Below are positions 1 through 8,471 of a stretch of DNA of 64,000 nt, in pieces. The number at the start of each line of letters is the position of its first letter. Within the stretch, counting starts at the first letter, position 1. Source of the stretch: an uncultured Eubacteriales bacterium. GTDB lineage: Bacteria > Bacillota > Clostridia > Christensenellales > QALW01. Under the pieces are notes generated by a model. That model was not told where the DNA came from and ran no database searches. It saw only the letters and a list, made by a program, of their open reading frames with translations. A program made the translations under genes and the position numbers. The stretch lies in NCBI GenBank assembly GCA_900547955.1, contig URIR01000004.1, forward strand, positions 29,784 to 93,783. Reading direction: 5' to 3'.

Positions 1-309
1 AAAAACATGAGAGCCGCCTATATTTGCAGCATATTCGCTTACCGTTACTTTATCATCCAATTTCAGCGTGCCCTGCTCCACCTCGTCAAAAATAAGACAC
101 AGGCTCATTATTTTAGTAACGCTGGCAATAGGAAGGGGCTGATCTATGTTTTTTTCATAGAGTATGGTACCCGTTTCATATTCCATAAGCAGGCCCGCTC
201 TGGCATTAATATCAAATTCGGGCTCGGCTTTTGTTACCGTAACTGAGCAGAGGCTTACGCTAAGAAAGATTATTGCGGCAGAAATTATTTTCAAAAAACT
301 CTTAGACAT
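1..309 (-). CDS. dacF: D-alanyl-D-alanine carboxypeptidase, N-terminal part (cut by window edge)
   Basis: This is the first 103 codons of a serine-type D-Ala-D-Ala carboxypeptidase (penicillin-binding protein 5 / DacF family), which trims pentapeptide side chains of peptidoglycan outside the membrane. The ATG at 309 follows a strong AGGAGG. Residues 1 to about 24 form a signal peptide (SFLKIISAAIIFLSVSLCSV). The mature start INARAGLLMEYETGTILYEK is typical of the family, and the SxxK catalytic motif is visible as SVTK near residue 60. The KTG and SxN motifs lie beyond the window. The position next to punA and deoB matches the dacF locus of spore formers, where the product acts on spore cortex; that role is inferred from the neighbourhood. 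Confidence 0.88.
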   Translation of the reverse strand, partial: MSKSFLKIISAAIIFLSVSLCSVTVTKAEPEFDINARAGLLMEYETGTILYEKNIDQPLPIASVTKIMSLCLIFDEVEQGTLKLDDKVTVSEYAANIGGSHVF

Positions 310-367
310 AAAAACCTCCTTGTTTTTTATTTAGGTTATGCAAACAAAAAGGTTTTATGCGCTATTT

Positions 368-1177
368 TTAAATATTTTCAATTATTTTGTCAATTAACGA
401 GGCAAAAGCTCCTTCAGTCCTTCTGCCCGTCTCCATCACCTCGGCATGTGAAAGCGGGGTTTCAAGTATACCGGCTGCCATATTTGTTATACAAGATATG
501 CCCAATACCCTTATGCCCGCCTGCACAGCGGCAACCGTCTCAAAAACAGTAGACATTCCCACCATGTCGCCGCCTAAAATGCGTATCGCCCGTATTTCCG
601 CCGGCGTTTCGTAGCTGGGACCGGCGCAGTAATAATATACTCCCTGCTTAAGAGGTATTCCGGCCTGCCGGGCTGCTTCAAGAGCCAAAGCCCTCAGTTC
701 CGCGTCATAGGCCTGGCTCATTGAAGGGAAGCGCTCCCCAAATTCCAGCGCCTTCATCCCTCTTAACGGATTAAGCCCTGTCAAATTTATATGGTCGGTT
801 ATGCATACTAAATCCCCCGGAGCAAAAGAAGTATTAACGGCGCCCGCAGCATTTGTAAGAATAAGCTTTTTTACTCCCAGCGCCTTAAGCACCCTCAAAG
901 GGAAGACCGTCTCCTCCGGGCTTCTGCCTTCATAATAATGCACGCGTCCTTGCAGGCATATTATCTGCTTTCCCGCCTTATCTCCTATAACAAACGCGCC
1001 CTTATGCCCATCAACGGTAGAAACCGGCATACCAGGGACATCCTTATAATGTATAACCTCCGCATTAGCCAGCCCTTCAGCATAACTGCCCAGGCCCGAA
1101 CCAAGCACAAGTCCGGCTTCCGCCATAATATCCAATTTATTTTTTATATATCCTGCAGCCTTTAATACTTCGTTCAT
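368..1177 (-). CDS. punA: Purine nucleoside phosphorylase
   Basis: A cytoplasmic trimeric-type purine nucleoside phosphorylase of 269 residues, which cleaves inosine or guanosine with phosphate to the free base plus (deoxy)ribose-1-phosphate. The N-terminal phosphate-binding segment GSGLGS (residues 26-31), the HKGAFVIG block, GRVHYYEG, and the ITNAAGAVN and MVGMSTVFE segments are all present. The start ATG is 14 bases after the deoB stop and follows GGAGG. Together with deoB it forms a nucleoside salvage pair: PunA makes the pentose-1-phosphate that DeoB isomerises. The gene lies between deoB and dacF in one minus-strand run, as in Bacillus. Confidence 0.95.
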   Translation of the reverse strand: MNEVLKAAGYIKNKLDIMAEAGLVLGSGLGSYAEGLANAEVIHYKDVPGMPVSTVDGHKGAFVIGDKAGKQIICLQGRVHYYEGRSPEETVFPLRVLKALGVKKLILTNAAGAVNTSFAPGDLVCITDHINLTGLNPLRGMKALEFGERFPSMSQAYDAELRALALEAARQAGIPLKQGVYYYCAGPSYETPAEIRAIRILGGDMVGMSTVFETVAAVQAGIRVLGISCITNMAAGILETPLSHAEVMETGRRTEGAFASLIDKIIENI

Positions 1178-1190
1178 TTTTCTTCCTCCG

Positions 1191-2327
1191 TTATAAAAAT
1201 GCTTTGCCGCTTAAATCATAAGGCAGATTAAAATAATGCGCCAGCGAAGCCGCGACATCCGCGAAATCTCTTATATGCATATTTTCCCGCTTAATTTTAT
1301 TACCGTAAAGCAAAATTGGCGTGTATTCTCTTGAATGGTCGGTGCTGGCCGTAACTGGATCGCAGCCATGGTCTCCCGTAATAATCAATATATCATCTTC
1401 TCTCAATTTCGCCGTTATTTCGGGCAGCACGCAGTCAAATTTCTCTAGAGCGCGCGCATATCCATATACGTCGTTTCTATGTCCGTAAAGCGAATCAAAA
1501 TCCACTAAATTAACAAACAGCAGTCCATTAAAGGGTTCCTCCAGCAATTCAAGAGTCCTATTGACGCAGGCGTCATTGCCCTTATCCGGATAGCTTTTAG
1601 TCAAACCGCAGCCGTCAAATATATCCCCTATTTTCCCTATTCCTATAGCATCAAGTCCGTTCTCACTAAAAATATTTAAAACTGTGCGGCCCGGATTGAT
1701 AGAAAAATCATGCCGATTTTTAGTGCGCACAAAATGACCCGGAGTACCAATAAACGGACGGGCAATAATTCTGCCTACAGCATATTTCCCCGACATAATC
1801 CTGCGCGCCTCTCTGCACATTCGATATAATTCTTCTAGTGGTATTATTTTCTCGTGCGCTGCAATTTGGAGCACGCTGTCGGCGGAGGTATATACTATGG
1901 GGAAGCCCGTGCTCATATGCTCCCTGCCCAGCTCTTCAATTATAACTGTTCCCGAAGCCGCCTTATTGCCCAATATTTTGCGGCCGAAAGCGTTTTCCAG
2001 CTTTGTCACAATTTCAGGCGGGAATTTTTTAAACGTAGGAAAAGGCTCTGCCAAAATTTTGCCCATAAGCTCCCAATGGCCTGTTGTAGTATCCTTTCCA
2101 GGAGAATGCTCGCATAATTTTCCATACGCAGCGCTAGGCACGGCAATCGGCCGAGCATAATCTATCCCGTCAATATTGAAAAGCCCCATTTCAGTTAAAT
2201 TAGGCAGACGCGCCTGGCCTGAAAGCACCACGCTTTTTAATGTATTGCTGTTTTGGTCTCCAAAAGCAGCAGCATCCGGCAATTCCCCTACGCCCAGGCT
2301 GTCCAGCACTATCACAGCAGCTTTCAT
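1191..2327 (-). CDS. deoB: Phosphopentomutase
   Basis: Phosphopentomutase (378 residues), an alkaline-phosphatase-superfamily enzyme that interconverts (deoxy)ribose-1-phosphate and the 5-phosphate with bound Mn2+. The N-terminal metal site VLDSLGVGELPDA, the catalytic threonine region KDTTTGHWELMG (about residues 79-90), and the C-terminal metal ligands in ITGDHGCDPV and STDHSREYTPILLYG are all intact. The ATG follows GGAGGG. It is transcribed just ahead of punA and feeds the pentose-5-phosphate into central metabolism. Confidence 0.96.
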   Translation of the reverse strand: MKAAVIVLDSLGVGELPDAAAFGDQNSNTLKSVVLSGQARLPNLTEMGLFNIDGIDYARPIAVPSAAYGKLCEHSPGKDTTTGHWELMGKILAEPFPTFKKFPPEIVTKLENAFGRKILGNKAASGTVIIEELGREHMSTGFPIVYTSADSVLQIAAHEKIIPLEELYRMCREARRIMSGKYAVGRIIARPFIGTPGHFVRTKNRHDFSINPGRTVLNIFSENGLDAIGIGKIGDIFDGCGLTKSYPDKGNDACVNRTLELLEEPFNGLLFVNLVDFDSLYGHRNDVYGYARALEKFDCVLPEITAKLREDDILIITGDHGCDPVTASTDHSREYTPILLYGNKIKRENMHIRDFADVAASLAHYFNLPYDLSGKAFL

Positions 2328-2406
2328 TAAAACATTCCCTCCGACGCTTTATAAAAAAGCATTAACATAATCTTTTTAAAGACAAATAAACTTTTAAAAT
2401 ATTATA

Positions 2407-3045
2407 TCATAAAACGCCGCTGAATAAACTATAAATTCCGTTCATGACCAAAGGCATTATAAGCGCAACATATATGCTGGCTGGAATCGTTCCCACGACC
2501 GAACATATAAAAAACTGCAGATATCCCAGGTCCTCTCTTCCTATTCCTTTTTTACCTTTTAATAATCTTCGCTTTTTCAATCGGATAAAAGCAAGCACAG
2601 TACAGAAAAAATATATAGGCAGCAAAAGCAGATACTGCGGCAACAGCGCCAAAAGCAATATAAAAAAACCATCCAATCCCAGCAGGCTCAAAAGCATGGA
2701 TGCCGAAAAGCCCAGAACAAATCCTCGTCCGCCTAAAATAAGATAAGTAAACGGATATGTAAAGGTAAACAGGCCCAAAAGCATTATAAAAAATACCGTT
2801 TCGGCAGAGCTGAGAAACGAGGTGAAAAATATGCCCCAGCGGTCTGCGCTGCCGTTAGCAATATATTCCAAATAGGATTCCATATACCGGCCAAAGCTGT
2901 CTCCAAAATAATCCCCAACATATTTATAATAAAAGCAGCCGCTGCTAATTCCTATAAGAAAAGAAACCAGCGCAATTATATAGCCCATTAAATTCTCTCT
3001 TATATGCTGAACAACGTTTTGTTTTATATACCCCAGTTTCACCAT
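2407..3045 (-). CDS. spoIIM: Stage II sporulation protein M
   Basis: SpoIIM, a 212-residue polytopic membrane protein of the DMP complex (SpoIID-SpoIIM-SpoIIP), which remodels septal peptidoglycan and drives engulfment of the forespore. Hydrophobic segments are visible at about residues 21-40, 78-105, 108-125, 127-150 and 178-205, including the conserved IRENLMGYIIALVSFLIGI start and the FTYPFTYLILGGRGFVLGF centre. The partner SpoIIP is encoded at about 24 kb. The ATG follows AGGGGGTG. A six-base inverted repeat (CCCTCT/AGAGGG) overlaps that ribosome binding site and could mask it; this is only a possibility. Confidence 0.9.
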   Translation of the reverse strand: MVKLGYIKQNVVQHIRENLMGYIIALVSFLIGISSGCFYYKYVGDYFGDSFGRYMESYLEYIANGSADRWGIFFTSFLSSAETVFFIMLLGLFTFTYPFTYLILGGRGFVLGFSASMLLSLLGLDGFFILLLALLPQYLLLLPIYFFCTVLAFIRLKKRRLLKGKKGIGREDLGYLQFFICSVVGTIPASIYVALIMPLVMNGIYSLFSGVL

Positions 3046-3635
3046 ATTTCACCCCCTCTAGATATTATTTTATTGAGAGGGACTAGTTAGCATTCTTAAT
3101 AAATAAAAAAGTGCTGAAATAGGGTGCAAAGCAAAGTCGAGCACAACTAAAATAAGTAATGAAACTTTACTTCAAAAATCAATAAAGAATAACTGTGTTA
3201 AGCGCAGATTATTGATAGCACGGTATTAAAACCCCAAAGAATAAGTGACTGTTGGAATTAAGATAAAATATATTTTCCCCGCATGACAATAGCGCCATAC
3301 GAAAACCGTTACTCATATTTTCTATCAAAAGAGCGCCAATACGGCCATTTTGAATTTTCGGGAGTATCGTAAAATATTCGCGCAGCATGCAAACATTAAA
3401 ATCCAACTATATATAATATTAAAATAATAGAAACATAATTCGATTATTAATATTTCAAATAGAAAAATACTCGTTTTGCGCGCTGTTTCATCAATTTTAA
3501 AATTATTTATTTATTCAATTGCGCTAAATTGATAAAAAATTTTAAATATAATACTACTGCAGGACCTGAAACGTCAAAAAACAACATTTTCATTTCCTGA
3601 ATGACAAAATATACCTACCGTTTGAGAACTGCAGC
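3046..3635. other. 590-base AT-rich intergenic region, no convincing gene
   Basis: This gap lies between spoIIM and spo0A, both on the minus strand. It is markedly AT-rich, especially 3400-3560. One 65-codon minus-strand frame (3209-3406) exists but has no ribosome binding site and no recognisable family. Apart from the spoIIM leader hairpin near 3054-3082, no strong terminator or promoter pair could be assigned. It may hold the remains of a decayed gene. Confidence 0.5.
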
Positions 3636-4364
3636 TTATTCTTCGAAGGTATTGCTTATATAATCACAAATAAAGCCGATAAATTCACTATTTGTAGGCT
3701 TTCCCTTATCCGAACGAATGCTGAATCCAAATAAAGAATTTATATACTCCAAATCCCCGCATATCCATGCTGTTTCTATGCTGTTTCGTATATTGCGTTC
3801 AATACAATTTGGACGGTTTCCGTATTTATCTGCAAGCTGCTGGTATATTTTACCCATATTATTATAGTATGGATATGCGTTGCCGTTTCTAACCAACAAC
3901 AGTATAAGATCTAATAGATAATTAAAGCCAAGTAGATTAGGCCTCATACCAATTTTCTTTAAAGTATCTCCTATGTATTTAGCCAGCTTATTCTCCCGCT
4001 CCTTTGAAATTCCCTCTATATTTATTCCACCGCCGGCATATGAAGAAATAAAATCAAAAAGCTGACTGCGCTCCTCATCTTTTTTAAAAACTCTTACCGC
4101 CCCTAGAGCCACAGCAATCCTTGCCAAAAAATCATTTGTCAATTCAGAATATATAATGAATTTTGTATTCTCCTGGCCCTCCAATTCTTTTAATAGACCA
4201 ATTCCGTCTAAATCCTTTAGAATATAATCGGTAATCACTATATCCGGCATAATGTCCTGAACAGCCTGAACCAGTTCTCTGCCCGATTGATACACTCCTT
4301 TTATGACTAATTGTCCGTCGAAAGCAATTTCATGTTCACTTGTAGTACCTAGTAGTATTTTCAT
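3636..4364 (-). CDS. spo0A: Spo0A-type sporulation regulator with degenerate receiver domain
   Basis: A 242-residue Spo0A homologue, the master transcription factor of sporulation entry. The C-terminal DNA-binding domain (about residues 125-242) is clearly Spo0A: IGDTLKKIGMRPNLLGFNYL, the recognition-helix region CIERNIRNSIETAW, SLFGF and KGKPTNSEFIGF all match the family. The N-terminal receiver is abnormal. The phosphoacceptor Asp is kept (ITDY, D46), as are a Ser and Lys at the usual switch positions (S73, K94/K95). However, the acidic pair that binds Mg2+ is replaced by GTTS (residues 6-9), about eleven residues of helix 1 are absent, and the usual Lys-Pro is Lys-Lys. The ATG sits under a perfect AAAGGAGG, so the short N-terminus is real. 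It lies downstream of spoIVB, as in Bacillus. Confidence 0.88.
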   Translation of the reverse strand: MKILLGTTSEHEIAFDGQLVIKGVYQSGRELVQAVQDIMPDIVITDYILKDLDGIGLLKELEGQENTKFIIYSELTNDFLARIAVALGAVRVFKKDEERSQLFDFISSYAGGGINIEGISKERENKLAKYIGDTLKKIGMRPNLLGFNYLLDLILLLVRNGNAYPYYNNMGKIYQQLADKYGNRPNCIERNIRNSIETAWICGDLEYINSLFGFSIRSDKGKPTNSEFIGFICDYISNTFEE

Positions 4365-4409
4365 ATGATTTCCTCCTTTATTAATTATATTCCTCTACCT
4401 AGTAAAGAT

Positions 4410-4438
4410 ATTATATTAAAGATTAACATATTTTGCAA
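4410..4438 (-). promoter_or_regulatory. Probable sigma-A promoter of spo0A
   Basis: On the minus strand, TTGCAA (4438-4433) and TATAAT (4415-4410) are separated by exactly 17 bases. They lie about 46 bases upstream of the spo0A ATG, giving a short leader that carries the AAAGGAGG. No clear Spo0A box was seen next to it. Confidence 0.5.
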
Positions 4439-4863
4439 GGGAAATTTATACAAAATAGAATATAGTTAATTATTTTGTTTAGTTTAGTTATTGATGACTA
4501 TTTCATATACAATTAATCAAAAAAAACATCATATTATACATAATATCGACATATATCGCTATTACCCACAGTTTACAAGGAACCACACGCCTCAAAACAA
4601 GATAATTTCTTCATTTTCTGCGTTATCCTCAATCAACGTACTCCCCATTTCAAGGATAACAACGCAGAAAAGCCAATACTTTTCCTCTCTGCGGTCGGAG
4701 ATTTTTGCTTAAGAACCCGTTGATGGCCGCACGGCGCGCGATTGAAGCCATACCAGGCATATTTTAGGACCGCGCAACAAAGCGGACCCGGCTGGTCATT
4801 GAGCAAAAACGCTTTGTACTTTGATGGTATTGTCTACACAATACCATGATTAATTATAAAAAC
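4439..4863. other. Intergenic region between spo0A and spoIVB with hairpins
   Basis: There is no supported gene here. A 16-base stem with a two-base bulge spans 4614-4671 (TTTTCTGCGTTATCCT against its complement), and a perfect 10-bp stem with CTAC loop spans 4824-4847 (ATGGTATTGT/ACAATACCAT). The base composition of 4690-4800 is richer in GC than the flanks. The segment around CGTTATCCTCAAT resembles one at 15197-15209 in another gene-free region, hinting at a decayed repeat family; the similarity is short and uncertain. Confidence 0.4.
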
Positions 4864-4898
4864 GAAGGAAGATATCTGCTTTGCAATTATCTCCCTTC
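4864..4898 (-). terminator. Rho-independent terminator after spoIVB
   Basis: An 11-bp stem (GAAGGAAGATA with TATCTCCCTTC, one G-U pair) lies just beyond the spoIVB stop. On the minus strand it is followed by CGTTTTTATAATT. The other side is also T-rich, so it may work in both directions. Confidence 0.7.
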
Positions 4899-4912
4899 AG
4901 ATTTCTTTTTTA

Positions 4913-6169
4913 TTAATCATGCATCCAATCTATATATAAGGCATAGCCTTTTTGCGGGTCGCTTATTAATACATGTGTAACGGCGCCTATCAATTTACCG
5001 TTCTGCAATATGGGGCTTCCGCTCATGCCCTGAACTATACCTCCAGTTTTTTCAAGCAGGCGTTGGTCCGTAACCTCAATTATCATGCTTTTAGCAGCTT
5101 TTACATCCTGGTCGTTAGCCTTTATTATATTTATCTCGTATTCCTGTATTCCCTGTCCGTCTATAGTGGTTAAAATAGTAGCTTTGCCTTCCTTTACGCT
5201 ATTCCGCGAAGCCATTTCTACACCATTAGGATAGAGCTTATTAATAATATCTGAATAAGTATCCCCATAAAGGCCAAATTCCGTGTTGGCCAAAATGCTG
5301 CCATATGCAGGGGAATTCAATCGGAAGCTGCCCTTAAGCTCGCCCGGGATACCCTTTCTTCCCTTGACTATATCATTAATGGTGCATTCCACAATTTCAC
5401 CCGTTCCAACCGGCAGAATTGTACCTGTATCCGGGTCGGTTATGGCATGACCCAAAGCCGCGTACTTCTTATTTTGATTATCCGCGTAGGTAATTGTACC
5501 AATTCCAGCGGTACTGTCTCTAAGCCACAAACCCAGCCTGTACTTTTTCTCATATACGTCGTAAGCGGGAGTGATATTTATATCTACGTTCTTATTATTT
5601 CTTAAAACCGTCAAAGTTATCGGCCGATTCTTGCTTTCTTCCACCAGCTGCCCAAGCTGACGTGCATTTTGTAATTGATGCCCGTTCGCTTTTACTATAA
5701 TATCGCCGTCAAAAAGTCCGGCCTGTAATGCGGGATTCACCTTTTTTCCACCTTCGCAGGATATATCAGAATTGCCGGCGACTATTACACCGTTTGTATA
5801 TAAGGAAACCCCTATGCACATTCCTCCCGGCGTAACGGTTTTTTGAGGAAGAATATATACCTCTATATTTTTGATTTCCATTCCCAGAAAAGAAACGGGA
5901 ATATTACCTCTGATTATCTCGTTTTCTCCTTCACCCAAATGTCTGAATAACTGAGAATTATTTGCAATATCTGCGTTTGCGCTTAAAACAAGGCTGTTTT
6001 TATCCTCGCACAGACTAAATGGAAAGGAGCATTCCAGCCCCACCTGCTCGTTTTCATAAATCACCACCCTGTCCGGAAGCTCAAACAGCTCAACAAGGGG
6101 TGCGCTTCTTAATATAGTAAGAAGCAGCCCGGCGCTAGCCAGAGCTAATATTTTATTTTTAAATTTCAA
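4913..6169 (-). CDS. spoIVB: SpoIVB serine peptidase
   Basis: SpoIVB, the S55-family signalling protease secreted from the forespore that triggers pro-sigma-K processing. The preferred start is a TTG at 6169 (MKFKNKILALASAGLLLTIL), nine bases after GGAG; a longer frame begins with TTG at 6229 but has no good ribosome site. This gives 418 residues: an N-terminal membrane or signal segment (about 5-20), a PDZ domain (about 135-205, GGKKVNPALQAGLFDGDIIV), and the S55 peptidase domain. The catalytic His is seen in AALGHAITD and the catalytic Ser in VQGMSGSPILQNGKLIGA close to the C-terminus. Its place between recN and spo0A is the classic one. Confidence 0.92.
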   Translation of the reverse strand: MKFKNKILALASAGLLLTILRSAPLVELFELPDRVVIYENEQVGLECSFPFSLCEDKNSLVLSANADIANNSQLFRHLGEGENEIIRGNIPVSFLGMEIKNIEVYILPQKTVTPGGMCIGVSLYTNGVIVAGNSDISCEGGKKVNPALQAGLFDGDIIVKANGHQLQNARQLGQLVEESKNRPITLTVLRNNKNVDINITPAYDVYEKKYRLGLWLRDSTAGIGTITYADNQNKKYAALGHAITDPDTGTILPVGTGEIVECTINDIVKGRKGIPGELKGSFRLNSPAYGSILANTEFGLYGDTYSDIINKLYPNGVEMASRNSVKEGKATILTTIDGQGIQEYEINIIKANDQDVKAAKSMIIEVTDQRLLEKTGGIVQGMSGSPILQNGKLIGAVTHVLISDPQKGYALYIDWMHD

Positions 6170-6251
6170 TCTTTTCAACTCCAAATCATTTAAAATTCCG
6201 TTTCTATATCTTTTGTAAATGCAATGCAAATATGCTTGTTAAAAAAATAAA

Positions 6252-6274
6252 GCTTCGACAAAAAATGCCGAAGC
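6252..6274 (-). terminator. Terminator downstream of recN
   Basis: A GCTTCG...CGAAGC stem with an 11-base loop is followed on the minus strand by TTTATTTTTTT. It separates recN from spoIVB. The stem includes TTCGACA, which resembles a Spo0A box, but its place in a terminator makes that likely coincidental. Confidence 0.6.
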
Positions 6275-6313
6275 CTGTTAAAAACAGATATTTCTTATCC
6301 AGAGCCTGTTAAT

Positions 6314-7996
6314 TTATGTAATTTTTAATTTTTGCTTAAATTTTTCGCACTCCTCCAGCATTTCCTTTCCATGCCCGCGTGCAAGAGCGGTTTCTCCGCC
6401 GCCTGTCAGCCTTGCTATTTCGCCTATTCTGCCCTCTTCGTTAAGCAAAGAAAGGCGTGTGACGGTGCTGTCCGATGTGGATATTTTCTCAATAAAATAG
6501 TGGCTGTCAGCCATTGCCGCAATAACGGCCAGATGAGTAACGCATAACACCTGATGTGAAAGAGCTATACCCGCCATTTTCTCAGCCGTCACTTTGGCCA
6601 TTCGTCCGCTTATACCCGTATCTATTTCATCAAAAACCATAGTGGGAATCATGTCCCTATCAGCAAAAATACTTTTAATCGCAAGCATAAGCCGGCTTAA
6701 TTCACCGCCTGAAATTATCTTGGTAAGCGGCTTAAGAGGCTGTCCCGGATTAGCTGAAAACATAAATTCAGCCGTGTCTGCGCCGTCAAAAGAAGGCTGC
6801 TTAGCCTTCATATCTATCTGAAACAGGGCTTTATCCATGCCCAGCTCAGCCAATTCTCCCTTAATTTTTTCAGCAAGCATAACAGCGGTTTCTCTGCGTA
6901 CAGCGGTAAGTTTAGCGCACGCCTCATTCAATTCAACCTGTCTCTGTTCTAATTCCTTCTTTAAATTCTCTATAGTCTGACCCGCATTTAGCAGCTCATC
7001 CAGCTCGATTTCCGCCTTGTGCATATAATTTATGGCTTTTTCCTCAGAATCACCGTATTTGCGCAGAATATCCGAGATAAGCTCCATCCTGCTTTCAACC
7101 TGCTTTAATCTGCGCGGGTCATTTTCCGAAGCGTCAAGCTGTTCAGATAATTCGCTGTCTATATCTTCCAATTCATAGTAGGCGGATTCCATCCTTCGCG
7201 TTAAATCGGCAAAATCCTCCGTATAGCGTTCAAGAGAGTTCAGCGAGCTTATTCCCGAGCGAATAGAATCCAGCGCGGCGCCCTCTTCCCTCAATGCCTG
7301 ACATGCTTCAGCCAATCCCTGAGCTATCTGCTCTATATTAAGCAGCCTGGCGCGCTCGGCGCTCAACTCATCAAATTCTCCGGGCTCCAGCTCGGCCATC
7401 TGAATCTCATCTATTTGATATTTTAATAAATCGATATTCCTGGCCCGTTCCTCATCCGTACCCCAATCGGCATGCAGTCTGCTCTGTACGCCTTTATAGG
7501 CTTCATACGTCTGTGCAACCAGGCTTTTAGCGTTTAACGCTTTTTCTCCCGCATAAGCGTCTAAAAAGCTCAAATGATTTTCACTCTTTAAAAGCGCCTG
7601 ATGCTCATGCTGCCCATGAATATCAACCAGCCAGGCAGAAACATCGCGCAGCATAGAAAGGGTGACAATACGACCGTTAATACGGCAGGTGCTTCTGCCG
7701 TCGCTTGAAAGCTCCCGAGACAGGATAAGGCATTCATCCTCACAATCAAAGCCCAGATTTATCAGCTCGGCTTCACGCCCGAGCGGTATATCAAAGCTGC
7801 CCTCAACATACCCTTTATTCTGCCCTATGCGAACTAATTCCTTATCCCCTCTGGCGCCGAAAAGCAAATTGAGCGAATCTACCAATATAGATTTACCTGC
7901 TCCAGTTTCACCAGTAATTACATTCAGTCCATCGCCAAATTCCACGCTTATATTATCCATAAGCGCTATATTCTTAATATTAAGGCTACGCAGCAT
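6314..7996 (-). CDS. recN: DNA repair protein RecN
   Basis: RecN (560 residues), an SMC-like ATPase that acts early in double-strand-break repair. The Walker A motif GETGAGKS is at residues 29-36, followed by RELSSDGRSTCRING and the WLVDIHGQHEHQALL segment typical of RecN. A central coiled coil covers about 160-370. The ABC signature is LTKIISGGELSRLMLAIK, and Walker B is TMVFDEIDTGISG. The length and all motifs are normal. The ATG follows GGAAGG, and the gene starts 11 bases after argR, forming the usual argR-recN pair. Confidence 0.97.
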   Translation of the reverse strand: MLRSLNIKNIALMDNISVEFGDGLNVITGETGAGKSILVDSLNLLFGARGDKELVRIGQNKGYVEGSFDIPLGREAELINLGFDCEDECLILSRELSSDGRSTCRINGRIVTLSMLRDVSAWLVDIHGQHEHQALLKSENHLSFLDAYAGEKALNAKSLVAQTYEAYKGVQSRLHADWGTDEERARNIDLLKYQIDEIQMAELEPGEFDELSAERARLLNIEQIAQGLAEACQALREEGAALDSIRSGISSLNSLERYTEDFADLTRRMESAYYELEDIDSELSEQLDASENDPRRLKQVESRMELISDILRKYGDSEEKAINYMHKAEIELDELLNAGQTIENLKKELEQRQVELNEACAKLTAVRRETAVMLAEKIKGELAELGMDKALFQIDMKAKQPSFDGADTAEFMFSANPGQPLKPLTKIISGGELSRLMLAIKSIFADRDMIPTMVFDEIDTGISGRMAKVTAEKMAGIALSHQVLCVTHLAVIAAMADSHYFIEKISTSDSTVTRLSLLNEEGRIGEIARLTGGGETALARGHGKEMLEECEKFKQKLKIT

Positions 7997-8006
7997 ACAA
8001 TCCTTC

Positions 8007-8456
8007 CTAATTCATAAGCTTTTTAAACTGATTCATTACGCCTTTAACCGACTGATTATCAGCCGCAACTACAAGCAGAGTATCATCTCCGGCAACACAG
8101 CCCAGCACTCTATCGTTATTCATGGAATCTACCACTACAGCCACAGTATTAGCGCTTCCCTGTATAGTCTTTATAACTATTAAATTATTGGCCGACTGTA
8201 TGGAAAGCACGGCTCCGGCAAATAATTTATGAAACCGTTCCTCCTGTTCGCTTTTATTCTTATGCTCGGTAGAATATTTATAACCGCCCTTTTTAGAAGG
8301 TACTTTTATAAGCTTAAGCTCTTTAATATCCCGGGAAACCGTGGCTTGAGTAACCTCAAAGCCGCTGCGGCGAAGCTCTCCGGCCAGCTCGTCCTGCGTT
8401 TCCAATTCCTTAGCTTCTATAAGCTCGAGTATTTTTGCATGTCTCTTGGATTTCAT
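8007..8456 (-). CDS. argR: Arginine repressor ArgR
   Basis: ArgR (AhrC), 149 residues from the ATG at 8456, which is preceded by GAGTGG. The N-terminal winged helix (about 1-70) contains the recognition segment QATVSRDIKELKLIKV. The C-terminal arginine-binding and hexamerisation domain (about 80-149) contains GCVAGDDTLLVVAAD. In the presence of arginine it represses biosynthesis genes. A fitting operator overlaps the argG promoter at 44247-44260. Its position between nadK and recN is conserved in Firmicutes. Confidence 0.95.
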   Translation of the reverse strand: MKSKRHAKILELIEAKELETQDELAGELRRSGFEVTQATVSRDIKELKLIKVPSKKGGYKYSTEHKNKSEQEERFHKLFAGAVLSIQSANNLIVIKTIQGSANTVAVVVDSMNNDRVLGCVAGDDTLLVVAADNQSVKGVMNQFKKLMN

Positions 8457-8471
8457 ATGTTCCACTCTTTC

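Noticed and set aside
7..246. 79-codon plus-strand frame at the left edge
   Set aside because: It is the antisense shadow of the dacF start, which has a signal peptide and SVTK motif on the minus strand.
3209..3406. 65-codon minus-strand frame between spoIIM and spo0A
   Set aside because: No ribosome binding site, AT-rich context, no recognised family.
6254..6260. Spo0A box-like TTCGACA between recN and spoIVB
   Set aside because: It is part of the recN terminator stem and not placed next to a promoter.
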